From an uncultured Duncaniella sp. (lineage in GTDB: Bacteria > Bacteroidota > Bacteroidia > Bacteroidales > Muribaculaceae), in contig CAJTJG010000014.1 in the NCBI GenBank assembly GCA_910576785.1, positions 1 to 64,000 on the forward strand: a DNA stretch of 64,000 nt. Direction: 5' to 3'. Made by a program: the position numbers and the translations under genes. Under the pieces are notes generated by a model. The model did no database searches and was not told the origin of the DNA. It was given only the letters and a program-made list of their open reading frames with translations. This document shows positions 51,500 through 60,875 of this stretch, in pieces. How positions within the stretch are numbered: the first letter of the stretch is position 1; each line of letters starts with the position of its first letter.

Positions 51500-52399
51500 T
51501 CAGTTGCCGGGGGTCACTTCCAGAGCCTCGATCTCGAACACGAGGGTTGCATTGGGGCCGATACCGGCCTGGGGAGCGCCGTCAACACCGTAGGCGATCT
51601 CGCCGGGGATGTAGAGGATGTACTTGGAACCGGCGTTCATCATGGCGAGGCCCTCGCCGAATCCGGGCACAGTGCCACGGGGGCTGAGGTCGAGACCCTC
51701 GTTGCTGTCAAATACAGTGCCGTCGATGAGCTTGCCTGTATACTTCACCTTGGCGGAACCGGTCTTGCCCACGGTCTCACCCTTGCCTTCCTTCACTACC
51801 TTGTAGGCGAGTCCGGAGGGAGTGGTTTTGATGGAGGGATCCTTGGCTATGGCGTCCTTGATGAAGGCAGCGCCCTTCTCGGAATTGCTCTTTGCCTCGG
51901 GAGAATTCTCCTTGGCAGCCTTGGCAGCCTCTTCCTGAGCCTGATAGTACTCCATGATCTTCTGCTGAGCCTGCTGGGCGAGAGTCTGGAATGTCATGTT
52001 GGCCTCCTGCATAGCCTCGGGAGTCACGGAGTCGGTGAGGAATGCCTTGGCATATGCGTCATAGATCTTGGCACGGTCGATAGCGATGCCGGCCTGCTCA
52101 TAGCGGTAGAGCTGACCTGCAAGCTGAAGGCCGAACGAGAGTCCGGTCATGTAGCCCTGCTGGGTGGTGTCGGTCATGATGACCTGCTTGAAGCCGCGGA
52201 GGATATCATCCTTCTTGAGCGATGCTTTCTGGTCCTCGGGGATGCCGGCGTAGTCGGCGGCGAGGCGCATGCCCTGGGCTGTGCCGAGACCTGTGGAGAG
52301 GGAGTCGCCGAAGCCCTTGTCAGCCGAAGAGGATGCTCCGCCGGAGCATGACCCGAGCATGATTGCGGCAGCGCCGCATGCGATCAAAAGTTTTTTCAT
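51500..52399 (-). CDS. FKBP-type peptidyl-prolyl isomerase lipoprotein
   Basis: Speeds proline cis-trans isomerisation of exported proteins. The 299-aa protein is a lipoprotein (MKKLLIACGAAAIMLGSCSG, C18), with an FKBP_N helical region (about 30-175) for dimerisation and an FKBP domain (about 200-296) containing VKYTGKLIDGTVFDSN, PGFGEGLAMM and IPGEIAYG. The DGTVFDS and PGF residues line the active site. Last of three tandem FKBP genes; ends at a long hairpin. Confidence 0.93.
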   Translation of the reverse strand: MKKLLIACGAAAIMLGSCSGGASSSADKGFGDSLSTGLGTAQGMRLAADYAGIPEDQKASLKKDDILRGFKQVIMTDTTQQGYMTGLSFGLQLAGQLYRYEQAGIAIDRAKIYDAYAKAFLTDSVTPEAMQEANMTFQTLAQQAQQKIMEYYQAQEEAAKAAKENSPEAKSNSEKGAAFIKDAIAKDPSIKTTPSGLAYKVVKEGKGETVGKTGSAKVKYTGKLIDGTVFDSNEGLDLSPRGTVPGFGEGLAMMNAGSKYILYIPGEIAYGVDGAPQAGIGPNATLVFEIEALEVTPGN

Positions 52400-52436
52400 C
52401 TTGAATAGTGAATTTCTTTGTTTATGATGTTAATGG

Positions 52437-53222
52437 TTATTCCGTTACGTTGTGGAGATCCACTGTAAAGTCTATTGCGGCGCCCGGAGGAATGACTCCG
52501 CCGGCCCCGGTGTCGCCATAGGCGAGCGAAGCCGGGATGACGAGGCGGTAACGTCCGCCCGGCCTCATCATCATAAGGCCCTCGGTAAATCCGGGCACGA
52601 GGCGGTCAACATCGAGCGTGAGAGGCTCCGTTGTGGAGTCGAACACCGTGCCGTCCGACAGACGGCCCACATAGTCGACCACCACTTTCGAGTCTCGGCG
52701 GGGCATTTCGCCCTCACCTTCGGTGATGACCTGAAAGACAAGGCCCGAGGGGGTGGTGACAGCCCCGGGGAGCGCGGCGGCCGCAGTGATAAATTCGGAC
52801 TGCGATTCAGCCGAAAATTCCTTTGCGGCCACGGGGTCGAGCTGCGCATCGATGTATCGTCCGGCCTCATCGACCGTGAATCCTACATTGCCTCCGCGCA
52901 CCACCTCGACGATGGAGCTCTTCATGACGTCGAACGAGGCATTCATGCCAAGCTCCTCCATCTGCTTGAAAGCGTTGATGATGTTCACTCCCATGGTGGC
53001 CCCGCGCATATAGGCTCCGGGCTCGGTGGCTCCGCTCGCGAGGGCCTCGGAAAGCCCCTTGACAAACTCTTCCTTCTGTGCAGGATTGAGATCGTCGGTC
53101 TTGAACGCCGAACCCCAGAATGTGGCGAGGGCGCGTGCGAGCGAGTCAGGACTCTCGGCACCCATGGCGGGAACCGAGGCCGCAAGGACCATGACTATGT
53201 ACAGAAGATATCTGAGCATCAC
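52437..53222 (-). CDS. FKBP-type peptidyl-prolyl isomerase, secreted
   Basis: The 261-aa protein has a cleavable-type signal (MLRYLLYIVMVLAASVPAMG), an FKBP_N region (about 30-150) and an FKBP domain (about 170-260) with VDYVGRLSDGTVFDST, PGFTEGLMMM and IPASLAYGDTG. It differs from its neighbour by having no lipobox, so it is likely a soluble periplasmic form. It starts 13 nt after the first FKBP gene stops and ends 37 nt before the third. Confidence 0.92.
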   Translation of the reverse strand: MMLRYLLYIVMVLAASVPAMGAESPDSLARALATFWGSAFKTDDLNPAQKEEFVKGLSEALASGATEPGAYMRGATMGVNIINAFKQMEELGMNASFDVMKSSIVEVVRGGNVGFTVDEAGRYIDAQLDPVAAKEFSAESQSEFITAAAALPGAVTTPSGLVFQVITEGEGEMPRRDSKVVVDYVGRLSDGTVFDSTTEPLTLDVDRLVPGFTEGLMMMRPGGRYRLVIPASLAYGDTGAGGVIPPGAAIDFTVDLHNVTE

Positions 53223-53235
53223 GGCATGTGCGGGA

Positions 53236-53856
53236 TCAGAGCACGCGGAGGAGTTCTACGTCGAATATCAGAGTAGCGTTAGGACCGATCACGCCGCCGG
53301 CACCCTGGGGACCGTAGGCGAGCTGCGAGGGGATGAAGAGACGCCACTTGCTGCCGGCCTTCATGAGCTGGAGAGCCTCGACCCATCCGGGTATCACCTG
53401 TGTGACACCGAATGTGGCGGGCACGCCGCGGTCAACGGAGCTGTCAAACACTGTGCCGTCGATGAGCTTGCCGGTGTAATGCACCTCCACACGGTCAGTG
53501 GACTTGGGCATGGGGCCATCGCCCTCCACAAGCACCTCGTACTGAAGGCCCGAGGGGGTGGTCTTCACCTCTACCCTCTTGGCGTTCTCCTCGAGATACT
53601 GCTTGCCGGCAGCCTCGTTGACCTCGGCCATCTTGGCGGCCTCGGCCTGCTGCTTGGCCTCGAGCTCGCCGAAATATTTCTGGATCTCGGCCTTGGCCTC
53701 GTCATATGTCATCTTGGGCTCAGAGCCGTAGAACACCGCAGCAACGCCATCGGCGAAGTCCTGAACGTTCAACTGTTGAATACCACTGGCACGGAAATTA
53801 TTTCCCATGCTCAGACCGAGCGCATAGCTGATGCGGTCAAGTTCTTTTGTTTCCAT
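53236..53856 (-). CDS. FKBP-type peptidyl-prolyl isomerase, cytoplasmic (FklB-like)
   Basis: The 206-aa protein has no signal peptide; it begins METKELDRISYALGLSMGNN (FKBP_N region, about 1-105), followed by a coiled Glu/Ala/Lys stretch, and ends with an FKBP domain (about 118-206) with VHYTGKLIDGTVFDSS, PGWVEALQLM and IPSQLAYGPQGAG. First gene of the FKBP trio. The three genes put related isomerases in the cytoplasm, periplasm and membrane from one transcript. Confidence 0.93.
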   Translation of the reverse strand: METKELDRISYALGLSMGNNFRASGIQQLNVQDFADGVAAVFYGSEPKMTYDEAKAEIQKYFGELEAKQQAEAAKMAEVNEAAGKQYLEENAKRVEVKTTPSGLQYEVLVEGDGPMPKSTDRVEVHYTGKLIDGTVFDSSVDRGVPATFGVTQVIPGWVEALQLMKAGSKWRLFIPSQLAYGPQGAGGVIGPNATLIFDVELLRVL

Positions 53857-53892
53857 AGATTGTCTTTACCTTTCTATAACTGATTAAGTTTG

Positions 53893-53924
53893 CAAAGTTA
53901 GACGATTTAAATCTTCTTTTTCAA
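53893..53924 (-). promoter_or_regulatory. Promoter of the FKBP operon
   Basis: Minus strand TTG (53924-53922), 21 bp, TAACTTTG (53900-53893), 36 nt before the ATG at 53856. Confidence 0.7.
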
Positions 53925-54012
53925 GATTTTTAATTAAAAAAGTTAAAAACCGGAGGGATTTTTCCTCGTCCTTCACATTATAACGTCAGCGGGCTACGCA
54001 ATGTTCACGCCA

Positions 54013-54840
54013 TCAGCCATTTCGCCATCCCGACACCGCCGAGACACACTTTGCCACAAGGTATACACCAGCCATAAGTATGACGATGAGCGCCGAGCAA
54101 GGCACATTGACCACGGTGGAGAGGAAAAGCCCTCCTACCGAACAAAGGAGAGATATGATGGCCGAAAACACCATGATGCGCAGAAAACGCCGCTCGAAGA
54201 CCTCGGCCGTCATCTGCGGGAGCGAAAGCATGGACATGAGCAGCATCACGCCCACAAGGCGTATGGTCAGCACTATGCACAGCGCCACCAGCACCGTCAT
54301 AACGGTGGATATGAGACCGACAGGCAGACGGCGCACCCTGGCGAAGTCGGGGTCAAAGGCACAGACGAGTATGAGCCTGTAGGCGAAGATGAACACCGCC
54401 AGCAGCACGCAGGTGTAGATGGCGAATGTCCATATGTCGTTGCCGGTGATAGTGAGTATGTTGCCGAAAAGGAATGAGTTGAGCTCGGGCACGTAGCCCG
54501 GTGTGAGGAATATGAAAAGAGTGCCCACGGCCATGCCGAGCGCCCACACCACAGCTATGGCCGAATCCTCTCTCACTCGATGGCGCGATGACATCCACTG
54601 CACACCCAGCGAAGAGCATATGGCGAAGAGCGCGGCCATGGCCACAGGACTGACCCCGAGAAAATAGCCGAGTCCGAGCCCTCCGAAACAGGCATGAGTG
54701 ACACCGCCGGAGATGGATACGAGACGACGGCTGACAATGTATGTGCCAATGACCGCCGAGGCGATGCTCAGAAGCACCACACCGGCGAGCGCGTTGCGGA
54801 AAAATCCATATTCAAGCAGTTCAAACATCTCCATGATCAA
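54013..54840 (-). CDS. Metal ABC transporter permease (ZnuB-like)
   Basis: The 275-aa membrane protein has eight to nine helices and belongs to the zinc/manganese (ABC-3) permease family, with GGVTHACFGGLGLGYFLG near residue 45 and RLVGVMLLMSMLSLPQMTA near 190 as typical segments. It needs an ATPase and a binding protein, neither of which is in this window. It ends the operon, 8 nt after the 135-aa gene. Zn, Mn or Fe cannot be decided from sequence. Confidence 0.9.
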   Translation of the reverse strand: MIMEMFELLEYGFFRNALAGVVLLSIASAVIGTYIVSRRLVSISGGVTHACFGGLGLGYFLGVSPVAMAALFAICSSLGVQWMSSRHRVREDSAIAVVWALGMAVGTLFIFLTPGYVPELNSFLFGNILTITGNDIWTFAIYTCVLLAVFIFAYRLILVCAFDPDFARVRRLPVGLISTVMTVLVALCIVLTIRLVGVMLLMSMLSLPQMTAEVFERRFLRIMVFSAIISLLCSVGGLFLSTVVNVPCSALIVILMAGVYLVAKCVSAVSGWRNG

Positions 54841-54848
54841 TCATGTGT

Positions 54849-55256
54849 TCACTCTGTGGCCCCGGCTGTGTCCTCGCACAGCATGAGCCATTCGTCTCTC
54901 AGCGCGTCGGGGAGCGCCACGCCACGCAATGTCAGCGATGCCCCCCAGGGATAAACATCGGCGGGAAGGAGCGTGTAGAGCACTCTGCGGAACTCCTCGA
55001 TCTCGCCGTCGGTATACGTGTCAGGCTCGCGTCCGGCAAAGCGGTCAAGCTCCTCGTCGTCAAAATAGACAGGCTCGAGCGAGTCGATCTTTTTCTCACA
55101 CACGGCATGACGTCCGCAGCACTCCTCGCCGTCGGCGTCACCGCTGTCCTGAAGGGATGCCGCCGCGGTCTCATCGGGCGCCGAGGGGCGATGTGTCAGA
55201 TACAGCACAAGCCCGAGGAGCAGAGTCACACCGAGTATCACCAACGCCCCCGTCAT
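54849..55256 (-). CDS. Small membrane-anchored protein with Cys cluster (135 aa)
   Basis: One N-terminal helix (about 3-21), then a soluble part with ECCGRHAVCEKK (C46, C47, C53), EPVYFDDEELD and ADVYPWGASLTLRGVALPD. The Cys-His cluster could bind metal, which suits the metal permease gene right after it, but this is inference. The family is conserved in Bacteroidales as far as I recall, without known function. ATGA overlap with the aroA stop. Confidence 0.7.
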   Translation of the reverse strand: MTGALVILGVTLLLGLVLYLTHRPSAPDETAAASLQDSGDADGEECCGRHAVCEKKIDSLEPVYFDDEELDRFAGREPDTYTDGEIEEFRRVLYTLLPADVYPWGASLTLRGVALPDALRDEWLMLCEDTAGATE

Positions 55257-56527
55257 GACTCGGCCACAGGTTCGGGGAGCGGCGCATCGCCGTCCAGCAA
55301 CGTGAATCCGACAGAGCGCATATGCTCCCAGAAGTCGGGATAGGATTTGGTGACAACCTCAGCATCGCGGATTATGACGCCGGGTATATACAGCGCCACT
55401 GCGGCAAGACACATGGCCATGCGATGGTCATCGTAGGTATCAAACACCGGGAGCTCCGACACGGGGAGACGGCGCCCGTCCCACGATATGACGCCCGGAG
55501 CTTCGACGGTTATCACCACTCCGATCTTGAGTAGCTCGCGGCGCAGGGCCTCTATGCGGTCGGTCTCCTTTATGGCAAGGGTGGAGAGGCCGGTGAAGCG
55601 GAACGGGAAGCCGAGCATGGCGCATGTCACAGTGACACACTGCGCCAGATCGGGACACTCGGAGAAGTCGATATCGGCGCGGGCATTGGCATCGGGATTG
55701 GCGCAGAGATCAGTGCCGCCATCCTCACCCTCGAAATCGGTGTCCACACCGAGCCGCGAATATATGTCGGCCACAATGCGGTCACCCTGACAGGATTCGT
55801 CGGTAAGATTGTCTATGGTGATCATCCCGCCTGAAATGGCCGTGATCTCATACCATGCGGCGGCGGCGCTCCAGTCGCCCTCTATCTCCACCGGCACCGC
55901 AGGCGCACTGTAAGCACCCGGGGCTATGGTGATGACATCCCGGTAAAGCTCGCCGTCCACACCCCATAGTTTCATCATCTTGAGCGTCATGATGATATAT
56001 GGCCGTGAGGCGACATCGCCGGTGAGCGTGAGCGTGAGTCCGCGCTCCATAAGGGGGGCTATCATCATGAGGGCCGACACATACTGAGAGCTCACCGAGG
56101 CATCCATCTCTATGTCGCCACCGGCAAGGCGGCGCCCGTTGACGCGCAGGGGAGGATAGCCCTCCTCACCTTCATAGCTTATGTCTGCGCCGAGCGCTCT
56201 GAGAGCGTCGACGAGTACACCGATGGGGCGGCGGCGCATGCGCTCCGACCCGTCGATCACCACGGAGTGACCCTCGCGGCAGGCATAGTAGGCCGTGAGG
56301 AAACGCATGGTGGTACCTGCGGCACCCACATCCACCCTCCCGGCATCGGGATCGGCAAGCGCACGGCGCAGCGAGGTAGTGTCATCGCACTCGGCCACTC
56401 TCGCCAATGGGGGCGCACCTGGAGTGAGCGCGTTGATGACAAGGGCACGTGCGCTCATGCTCTTGCTCAGAGGCAGCATGAGCCGTCCCTGGAGAAAATC
56501 TTCGGGCGGTAGGAGACGGAGGTTCAT
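55253..56527 (-). CDS. aroA: 3-Phosphoshikimate 1-carboxyvinyltransferase
   Basis: AroA (EPSP synthase) joins phosphoenolpyruvate to shikimate 3-phosphate. The 424-aa protein has LPLSKSMSARALVINALT (substrate Lys), the GAAGTTMRFLTAYYAC region and the ETDRIEALRRELLKIG and DTYDDHRMAMCL blocks. Typical N-terminal motifs read GSKSISNR; here LSKSMSAR, a small variation. ATG 56527 overlaps the upstream stop by one base (TAATG); a frame start at 56737 is inside the neighbour. Works in the same pathway as aroK (31296). Confidence 0.93.
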   Translation of the reverse strand: MNLRLLPPEDFLQGRLMLPLSKSMSARALVINALTPGAPPLARVAECDDTTSLRRALADPDAGRVDVGAAGTTMRFLTAYYACREGHSVVIDGSERMRRRPIGVLVDALRALGADISYEGEEGYPPLRVNGRRLAGGDIEMDASVSSQYVSALMMIAPLMERGLTLTLTGDVASRPYIIMTLKMMKLWGVDGELYRDVITIAPGAYSAPAVPVEIEGDWSAAAAWYEITAISGGMITIDNLTDESCQGDRIVADIYSRLGVDTDFEGEDGGTDLCANPDANARADIDFSECPDLAQCVTVTCAMLGFPFRFTGLSTLAIKETDRIEALRRELLKIGVVITVEAPGVISWDGRRLPVSELPVFDTYDDHRMAMCLAAVALYIPGVIIRDAEVVTKSYPDFWEHMRSVGFTLLDGDAPLPEPVAES

Positions 56528-57027
56528 TACGGTTGGATATCGGTAAGGATTATGTTTGTGGCGCCGCGCCATGGGAGCGTGCCGTAATAGCTTTTGGTGG
56601 TGACTGTGACGGGGCGGCCGGTGGACTGGTAGGTCTGGAGCAGTCGCCCCAGCGAGTCGGTGGGGATGGAGAAAACCATGTCCCTCGAATATACCCGTGT
56701 GGTGTCGGCCAGGCGGCTCTCGGACACCATCTCGCACTCGAATGTCTTGAACACGATGCCGCGCTTCTCCACAAGTGTGATGTAGCCGCGCGTGCGGGTC
56801 TCGGTGGTGTGGGGCACGAAATATCTCACATAGAAGGCCCCTGCGGCTGCCAGAATGGCCACCGTGATGATCCAGAACAGGATACGGCGGCCACGGCGGC
56901 GCGGACGTGGCCGGCGGTCATCACCCGGCTGCGGCGGGAATGTGAACTCGCCGGGAGAGTCACTCTCCGCGCCCGACTTGCTGAAGTCGTGCAGGAAGTA
57001 ATCTTTTTCGTTATCTATCAGGCTCAT
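56527..57027 (-). CDS. Membrane-anchored protein of unknown function (166 aa)
   Basis: A cytoplasmic N-terminus with a Pro/Arg-rich stretch (RRPRPRRRGRR, about 38-48), one transmembrane helix (about 48-68) and a periplasmic domain with TTETRTRGYITLVEKRGIVF and YQSTGRPVTVTTKSYYG. I do not recognise the family. It overlaps the flippase-like gene upstream by 17 nt and touches aroA, so it is translated with both. Confidence 0.75.
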   Translation of the reverse strand: MSLIDNEKDYFLHDFSKSGAESDSPGEFTFPPQPGDDRRPRPRRRGRRILFWIITVAILAAAGAFYVRYFVPHTTETRTRGYITLVEKRGIVFKTFECEMVSESRLADTTRVYSRDMVFSIPTDSLGRLLQTYQSTGRPVTVTTKSYYGTLPWRGATNIILTDIQP

Positions 57028-58069
57028 GTCGTTTATCAGCTGTCTTAGCGAGGGCTATCCATGCGAATGTGAATACCCCCAGTAGAATCAGGGCTACGGT
57101 CTGCACTCCCATCACGAGATTGGCAAACGAGGCGGCATAGTCTCGAGTCAGCCCCGGGACGGCGTAGAGTTCCAGACCGAATATCATGGCCCACTGCCAG
57201 GGTCCTATTCCACCGTTGGATGGCACCCCCATGGCGAGCGAGGTGAACACGAAACACACCAGCAGGGCCACGATGCCATGCTGCGATATCACCTCGGCCG
57301 TGAGCGGAAAGGAGCGGAACGCACACCACAAAGCGGTGAAATAGCTGCCCCACAGCAGGATGGTGAGCAGCAGCCACCGCCCCTTGCCGGGCATTGTGGC
57401 AATGACGGCGAATCCCTCCCACAGGCCTTTCCAAAGACGGCGCAGAGTGGCCACGATACGGTTGTCGGGGTAGCGGATCCACATCCACGCCGCGATACCT
57501 GCGGCCAGAGCCACACACACCCACAGCACCGGCGATGCCACGATCGATATGATGCCGTCGAAACGGTCGGGGTCCTGCGTGACGTAGGCCGTGAAGCGGC
57601 TACCTATGATGAGAAAGGTGATCACGGCGAGAGTGCCCACAGTAATGGTGTCGGCCAGACGCTCGGCCACCATGGAGCCGAACACTTTGGTGAAGGGGGC
57701 GCGCTCACGCTGGGCTATATAGCCCGTGCGCCACACCTCTCCGAGCCGCGGGAATACAAGATTGACTGAGTAGGTGCCGAATATGCTCAGCACCAGCTGC
57801 CAAAGCGAGGGGCGTATGCCGAGCGCGCGGAGCTGTATGCGCCAGCGGGCGGCGCGGGCCACATGGGCCAGCAACCCAAGGGCGAAGTTGCCCCATATCC
57901 AACGGAAGTCACACTCCTGCCGTATGGTGCGCCACATCATGGACGGGTCCATGTCGTGGAACAACAGCCAGCACAGGCCGATGGTGATGACCGGTGGCAC
58001 GGCATATTTGAGCAATATCCCGGTGACGCGCCCTGCGGCCGCCGGTTTCTTTCCTTCGGTCATGTCCAT
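57011..58069 (-). CDS. Flippase-like membrane protein (LPG synthase TM region/UPF0104)
   Basis: The 352-aa protein has about eight transmembrane helices and the family segments ARAARWRIQLRALG, PRLGEVWRTGYIAQRERAPF (the conserved RxGE-like loop), FGSMVAERLADTI and GVPSNGGIGPWQWAM. Members include the flippase part of lysyl-phosphatidylglycerol synthase; the catalytic domain is absent here, so a lipid or polyprenyl-carrier role is likely but unproven. Starts 5 nt after the Ig-like lipoprotein gene. Confidence 0.85.
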   Translation of the reverse strand: MDMTEGKKPAAAGRVTGILLKYAVPPVITIGLCWLLFHDMDPSMMWRTIRQECDFRWIWGNFALGLLAHVARAARWRIQLRALGIRPSLWQLVLSIFGTYSVNLVFPRLGEVWRTGYIAQRERAPFTKVFGSMVAERLADTITVGTLAVITFLIIGSRFTAYVTQDPDRFDGIISIVASPVLWVCVALAAGIAAWMWIRYPDNRIVATLRRLWKGLWEGFAVIATMPGKGRWLLLTILLWGSYFTALWCAFRSFPLTAEVISQHGIVALLVCFVFTSLAMGVPSNGGIGPWQWAMIFGLELYAVPGLTRDYAASFANLVMGVQTVALILLGVFTFAWIALAKTADKRHEPDR

Positions 58070-58074
58070 AGGTG

Positions 58075-60105
58075 TCAGCGGCGCAGCATTGTGTTGTTAT
58101 TATTCGTGCGATCGAAGCGTCCGTTGCCGGATCCCAGACCGTTGTTGCGCGTGGCATTGCGCATGAAGGGATCGTCGAAGAAGTCATCCTCCTCATCCTC
58201 GTCGGTAGGCTGATCCTCGTTCCTGTCATTCTTCTTCCGCTTGGGCTTGTTCTTGACTATCTCACGCGGCTTCTGCTGATCCACCGGGAGTTCGTTGATA
58301 TCCCATGACTGTTCGATGTCCCAGTTCTTCTTGAGCACGATCTTCTTGGGATAGTAGTACACTTCCTCGGGCTGTATGGAGTCCGTGAGCGATCCGGTGG
58401 ACCACTTGCCGTCGCCGTCGGCGTCGATGAACAGACGGGCATAGTAGGTGGCCGGCGCAAGGTATTCCACTTTGACATATGATCCATCTATGGCTTTGGC
58501 TGCCATTACTTTGTCGGATCGGTCGAGTATCTCCACGATGCCTTTGCGACCGTCAAGGCCGGAGATGTTGAACGAGAGCGACGAGTAGTCGGCGCGCTGC
58601 TTTGTGGTGAACTCGTGCTCTATCTTGTTGTTGAGCAGGCCGTATATGTCGGTCATGGCCGCCGAGTCGATGGTGATGCGGTATTTCGTGCCCTCCTCCC
58701 AGACGTAGGGAGCGGAGTAATCCAACGGACGCATCGGGAGAGTCTGCCGGACCACGGGAGCCTTTACGGGATACCATACGGTGTCCACCTGCATCTCCAT
58801 TCTCACTGCCGTGGTGTCAAACCTCACGAGCGGGGTTGACGCAGTGAATGTAAGCGGTTTGTTGAGATCGATGGTCGATCCGGTAGCCACTTTGAATCCG
58901 GTGGTGGGCACAGGCTTTGGCACGGAGTCGGCCTCCTCTTTCTCTTTCTCTTCCTTTTTCTTCTTCTCCTCCTCCTTTTTCTTGCTCTTGGGGGTGCGCA
59001 TGATGAACTTGAGCGTGTCGGTGGTCATGGAGAGATTGTCGAGCGTGTCCGTGCGCAGATAGCGGGCCTCGAGTATAAGGGAGTCAAGCGCCACGAGCGC
59101 GGTGTCGGTGATCCAGTAGCGGAGTGTATCGAGCGTAGGCGAGGCATCAAGCACACTCCACGACGAGATCTCGTCACCGGCACGTGGGGTGTTGATGAGG
59201 CGGAGTATAGGGAGTGTGTCGGCCTTTGTGCCGAAGTCGATGCTGATGATGTTGCGTACCTCGCGCTTGTAGTCCTTGAGATACTGCGAGGCATATCCTT
59301 CGTTGAACCATGTGAGGAGCACATCGTCGGGAAGGAAACGGGTGGCCGGACGGGTGACTGTCGAGTCACGCTCCCCACTCATGCTCACGAGGGTGTCGGT
59401 GACAATGACAGGCTCGCTCGAGGGGGAAAGGGTGACGTCGTAGAACGCTATGTCCTCCGAACGGTCCCAGTGGTAGTCGCGGTTCATGTCGTTGAGCGCG
59501 AATATGCGGTATGTACCAGCCTTGAGGTTGCGCAGGGTGAACTGGCCCAGCTGGTTGGTCTTGGTGATGCGCTCGAACGGGATGGTGGTGATGGCGGTGT
59601 CGGAGAGATTGGAATAGGCACCCACGAGCATGCCCTGGGCGGGCTCGAGATTGCGGGCCTCGAACACCATGCCCGATATGCGCAGGGTGTCGAGCTCGTC
59701 GCCGGTGGAGAAGTCTATGGCCAGTCCGTCGAGCACATTGCCCTCGTTGAGATCCTTTACGGCATCGGAAAAGTCGATGGTATAGGTGGTGGAGGGGAGT
59801 ATGGTGTCGCGCAGCTCGAGAGTGACCCGGCGTCCGTTTGACGAGATGGCCGGAGGGGTCTTCTGTGCGGGCGATACAACGATCTTGTTCATGGCATCGT
59901 CGAGGGCTATGTTCTCGTTAAAGTCCACCGTGATCTTTGAGCCGGTGAAATTCAGCTGTCCCATGCGTGGATTCGATCCCGTATATACCGGGGGGGTCTC
60001 ATCGCGCGGCCCACCCTCGGGACGGCCCATATTGGCACACGCCACCGTCAGCGCGGCCAGCGCCACGGCAGGGAGCATCCTCATATATTTCAGCGGTCGG
60101 GTCAT
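58075..60105 (-). CDS. Ig-like domain lipoprotein (676 aa)
   Basis: Lipoprotein signal with lipobox LTVAC (C23), then GGPRDETPPVYTGSNP leading into a bacterial Ig-like (Big_5/SbsA-type) domain (about 35-140), a carboxypeptidase-regulatory-like domain around GQFTLRNLKAGTYRIFALND (about 190-225), a middle region with a Lys/Glu-rich linker (about 375-395) and a C-terminal basic/Asn-rich tail. Similar lipoproteins are widespread in Bacteroidota, function unknown. First gene of the six-gene leftward operon. Confidence 0.82.
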   Translation of the reverse strand: MTRPLKYMRMLPAVALAALTVACANMGRPEGGPRDETPPVYTGSNPRMGQLNFTGSKITVDFNENIALDDAMNKIVVSPAQKTPPAISSNGRRVTLELRDTILPSTTYTIDFSDAVKDLNEGNVLDGLAIDFSTGDELDTLRISGMVFEARNLEPAQGMLVGAYSNLSDTAITTIPFERITKTNQLGQFTLRNLKAGTYRIFALNDMNRDYHWDRSEDIAFYDVTLSPSSEPVIVTDTLVSMSGERDSTVTRPATRFLPDDVLLTWFNEGYASQYLKDYKREVRNIISIDFGTKADTLPILRLINTPRAGDEISSWSVLDASPTLDTLRYWITDTALVALDSLILEARYLRTDTLDNLSMTTDTLKFIMRTPKSKKKEEEKKKKEEKEKEEADSVPKPVPTTGFKVATGSTIDLNKPLTFTASTPLVRFDTTAVRMEMQVDTVWYPVKAPVVRQTLPMRPLDYSAPYVWEEGTKYRITIDSAAMTDIYGLLNNKIEHEFTTKQRADYSSLSFNISGLDGRKGIVEILDRSDKVMAAKAIDGSYVKVEYLAPATYYARLFIDADGDGKWSTGSLTDSIQPEEVYYYPKKIVLKKNWDIEQSWDINELPVDQQKPREIVKNKPKRKKNDRNEDQPTDEDEEDDFFDDPFMRNATRNNGLGSGNGRFDRTNNNNTMLRR

Positions 60106-60306
60106 GATTCAATGCAATAATCCCGCAAAGATACTTCAAAAATCTCACCCGCGCAATATCTATCTCACTCGCCACTTCTCTCCGCCACCACCCCCGACAG
60201 CGGCATGCAGGTGCAAGCGGAGAGGGAGCCGGGCCACAGAATAATAAAATATGTTAATTTTTCACACCAACGAGCGTATCATATGGTATATGAGGCATAT
60301 TTTTAG

Positions 60307-60314
60307 TAACTTTG
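60307..60314 (+). promoter_or_regulatory. -7 box of the rimP-nusA-infB operon
   Basis: TAACTTTG, 57 nt before the rimP ATG at 60372. No TTG at the standard spacing. Upstream, 60177-60227 has CTCTCCGC/GCGGAGAG inverted repeats with a 30-nt loop of unknown meaning. Confidence 0.55.
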
Positions 60315-60371
60315 CGGCTGAAAGTCACGGAGGAGGCACACAGCTTCCTCCAATTTTATTGTATATACAGC

Positions 60372-60839
60372 ATGATTGACAGACAAGAGGTGAGCTCCCT
60401 CGTGGAGAAAGCTATCGAAAATACTGACGCATTTATTGTAGAACTGACAGTCTCGGCCGACAATGACATCGTGGTCGAGCTCGACTCCCCCACGGGCATC
60501 GACCTGGACTTCTGCGCCGAAGTGAGCCGCAAACTCAACGAGGCTCTCGACCGCGACAAGGAGGACTACTCGCTCGAGGTAGGGACAGCGTCGCTCTCGG
60601 CCCCTTTCAAGGTGCTGCAACAGTATGAGAAGCATCTCGGCGACAGCGTGGACGTGCTCACGAAGGATGGCCGCAAGCTCACCGGAGTGCTCACCGACGT
60701 GACCCCCGTGGAGTTCACCATCGAGGTGACCCGCAAGGTCAAGGAACCGGGTGCCAAGAGGCCCTCGCTCGTGGCCGTGCCGGAGACCCTGGCCATGGAT
60801 CAGTGCCGTCAGGTATGCTACCACTTTGATTTCAAATAA
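60372..60839 (+). CDS. rimP: Ribosome maturation factor RimP
   Basis: RimP helps assemble the 30S subunit. The 155-aa protein has an N-terminal domain (1-80; SADNDIVVELDSPTGIDLDF, CAEVSRKLNEALDR) and a small Sm-like C-terminal domain (about 85-155; HLGDSVDVLTKDGRKLTGVL). Start ATG 60372 matches the family N-terminus; an earlier frame start would fall in the leader. The order rimP-nusA-infB is conserved in bacteria. Confidence 0.93.
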   Translation: MIDRQEVSSLVEKAIENTDAFIVELTVSADNDIVVELDSPTGIDLDFCAEVSRKLNEALDRDKEDYSLEVGTASLSAPFKVLQQYEKHLGDSVDVLTKDGRKLTGVLTDVTPVEFTIEVTRKVKEPGAKRPSLVAVPETLAMDQCRQVCYHFDFK

Positions 60840-60875
60840 CATTCACGATAAAACCACACACCCCGCATTCAAGAT

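Noticed and set aside
60177..60227. CTCTCCGC/GCGGAGAG inverted repeat between divergent genes
   Set aside because: Only 8 bp of perfect pairing with a 30-nt loop; too weak to call a terminator or riboswitch.
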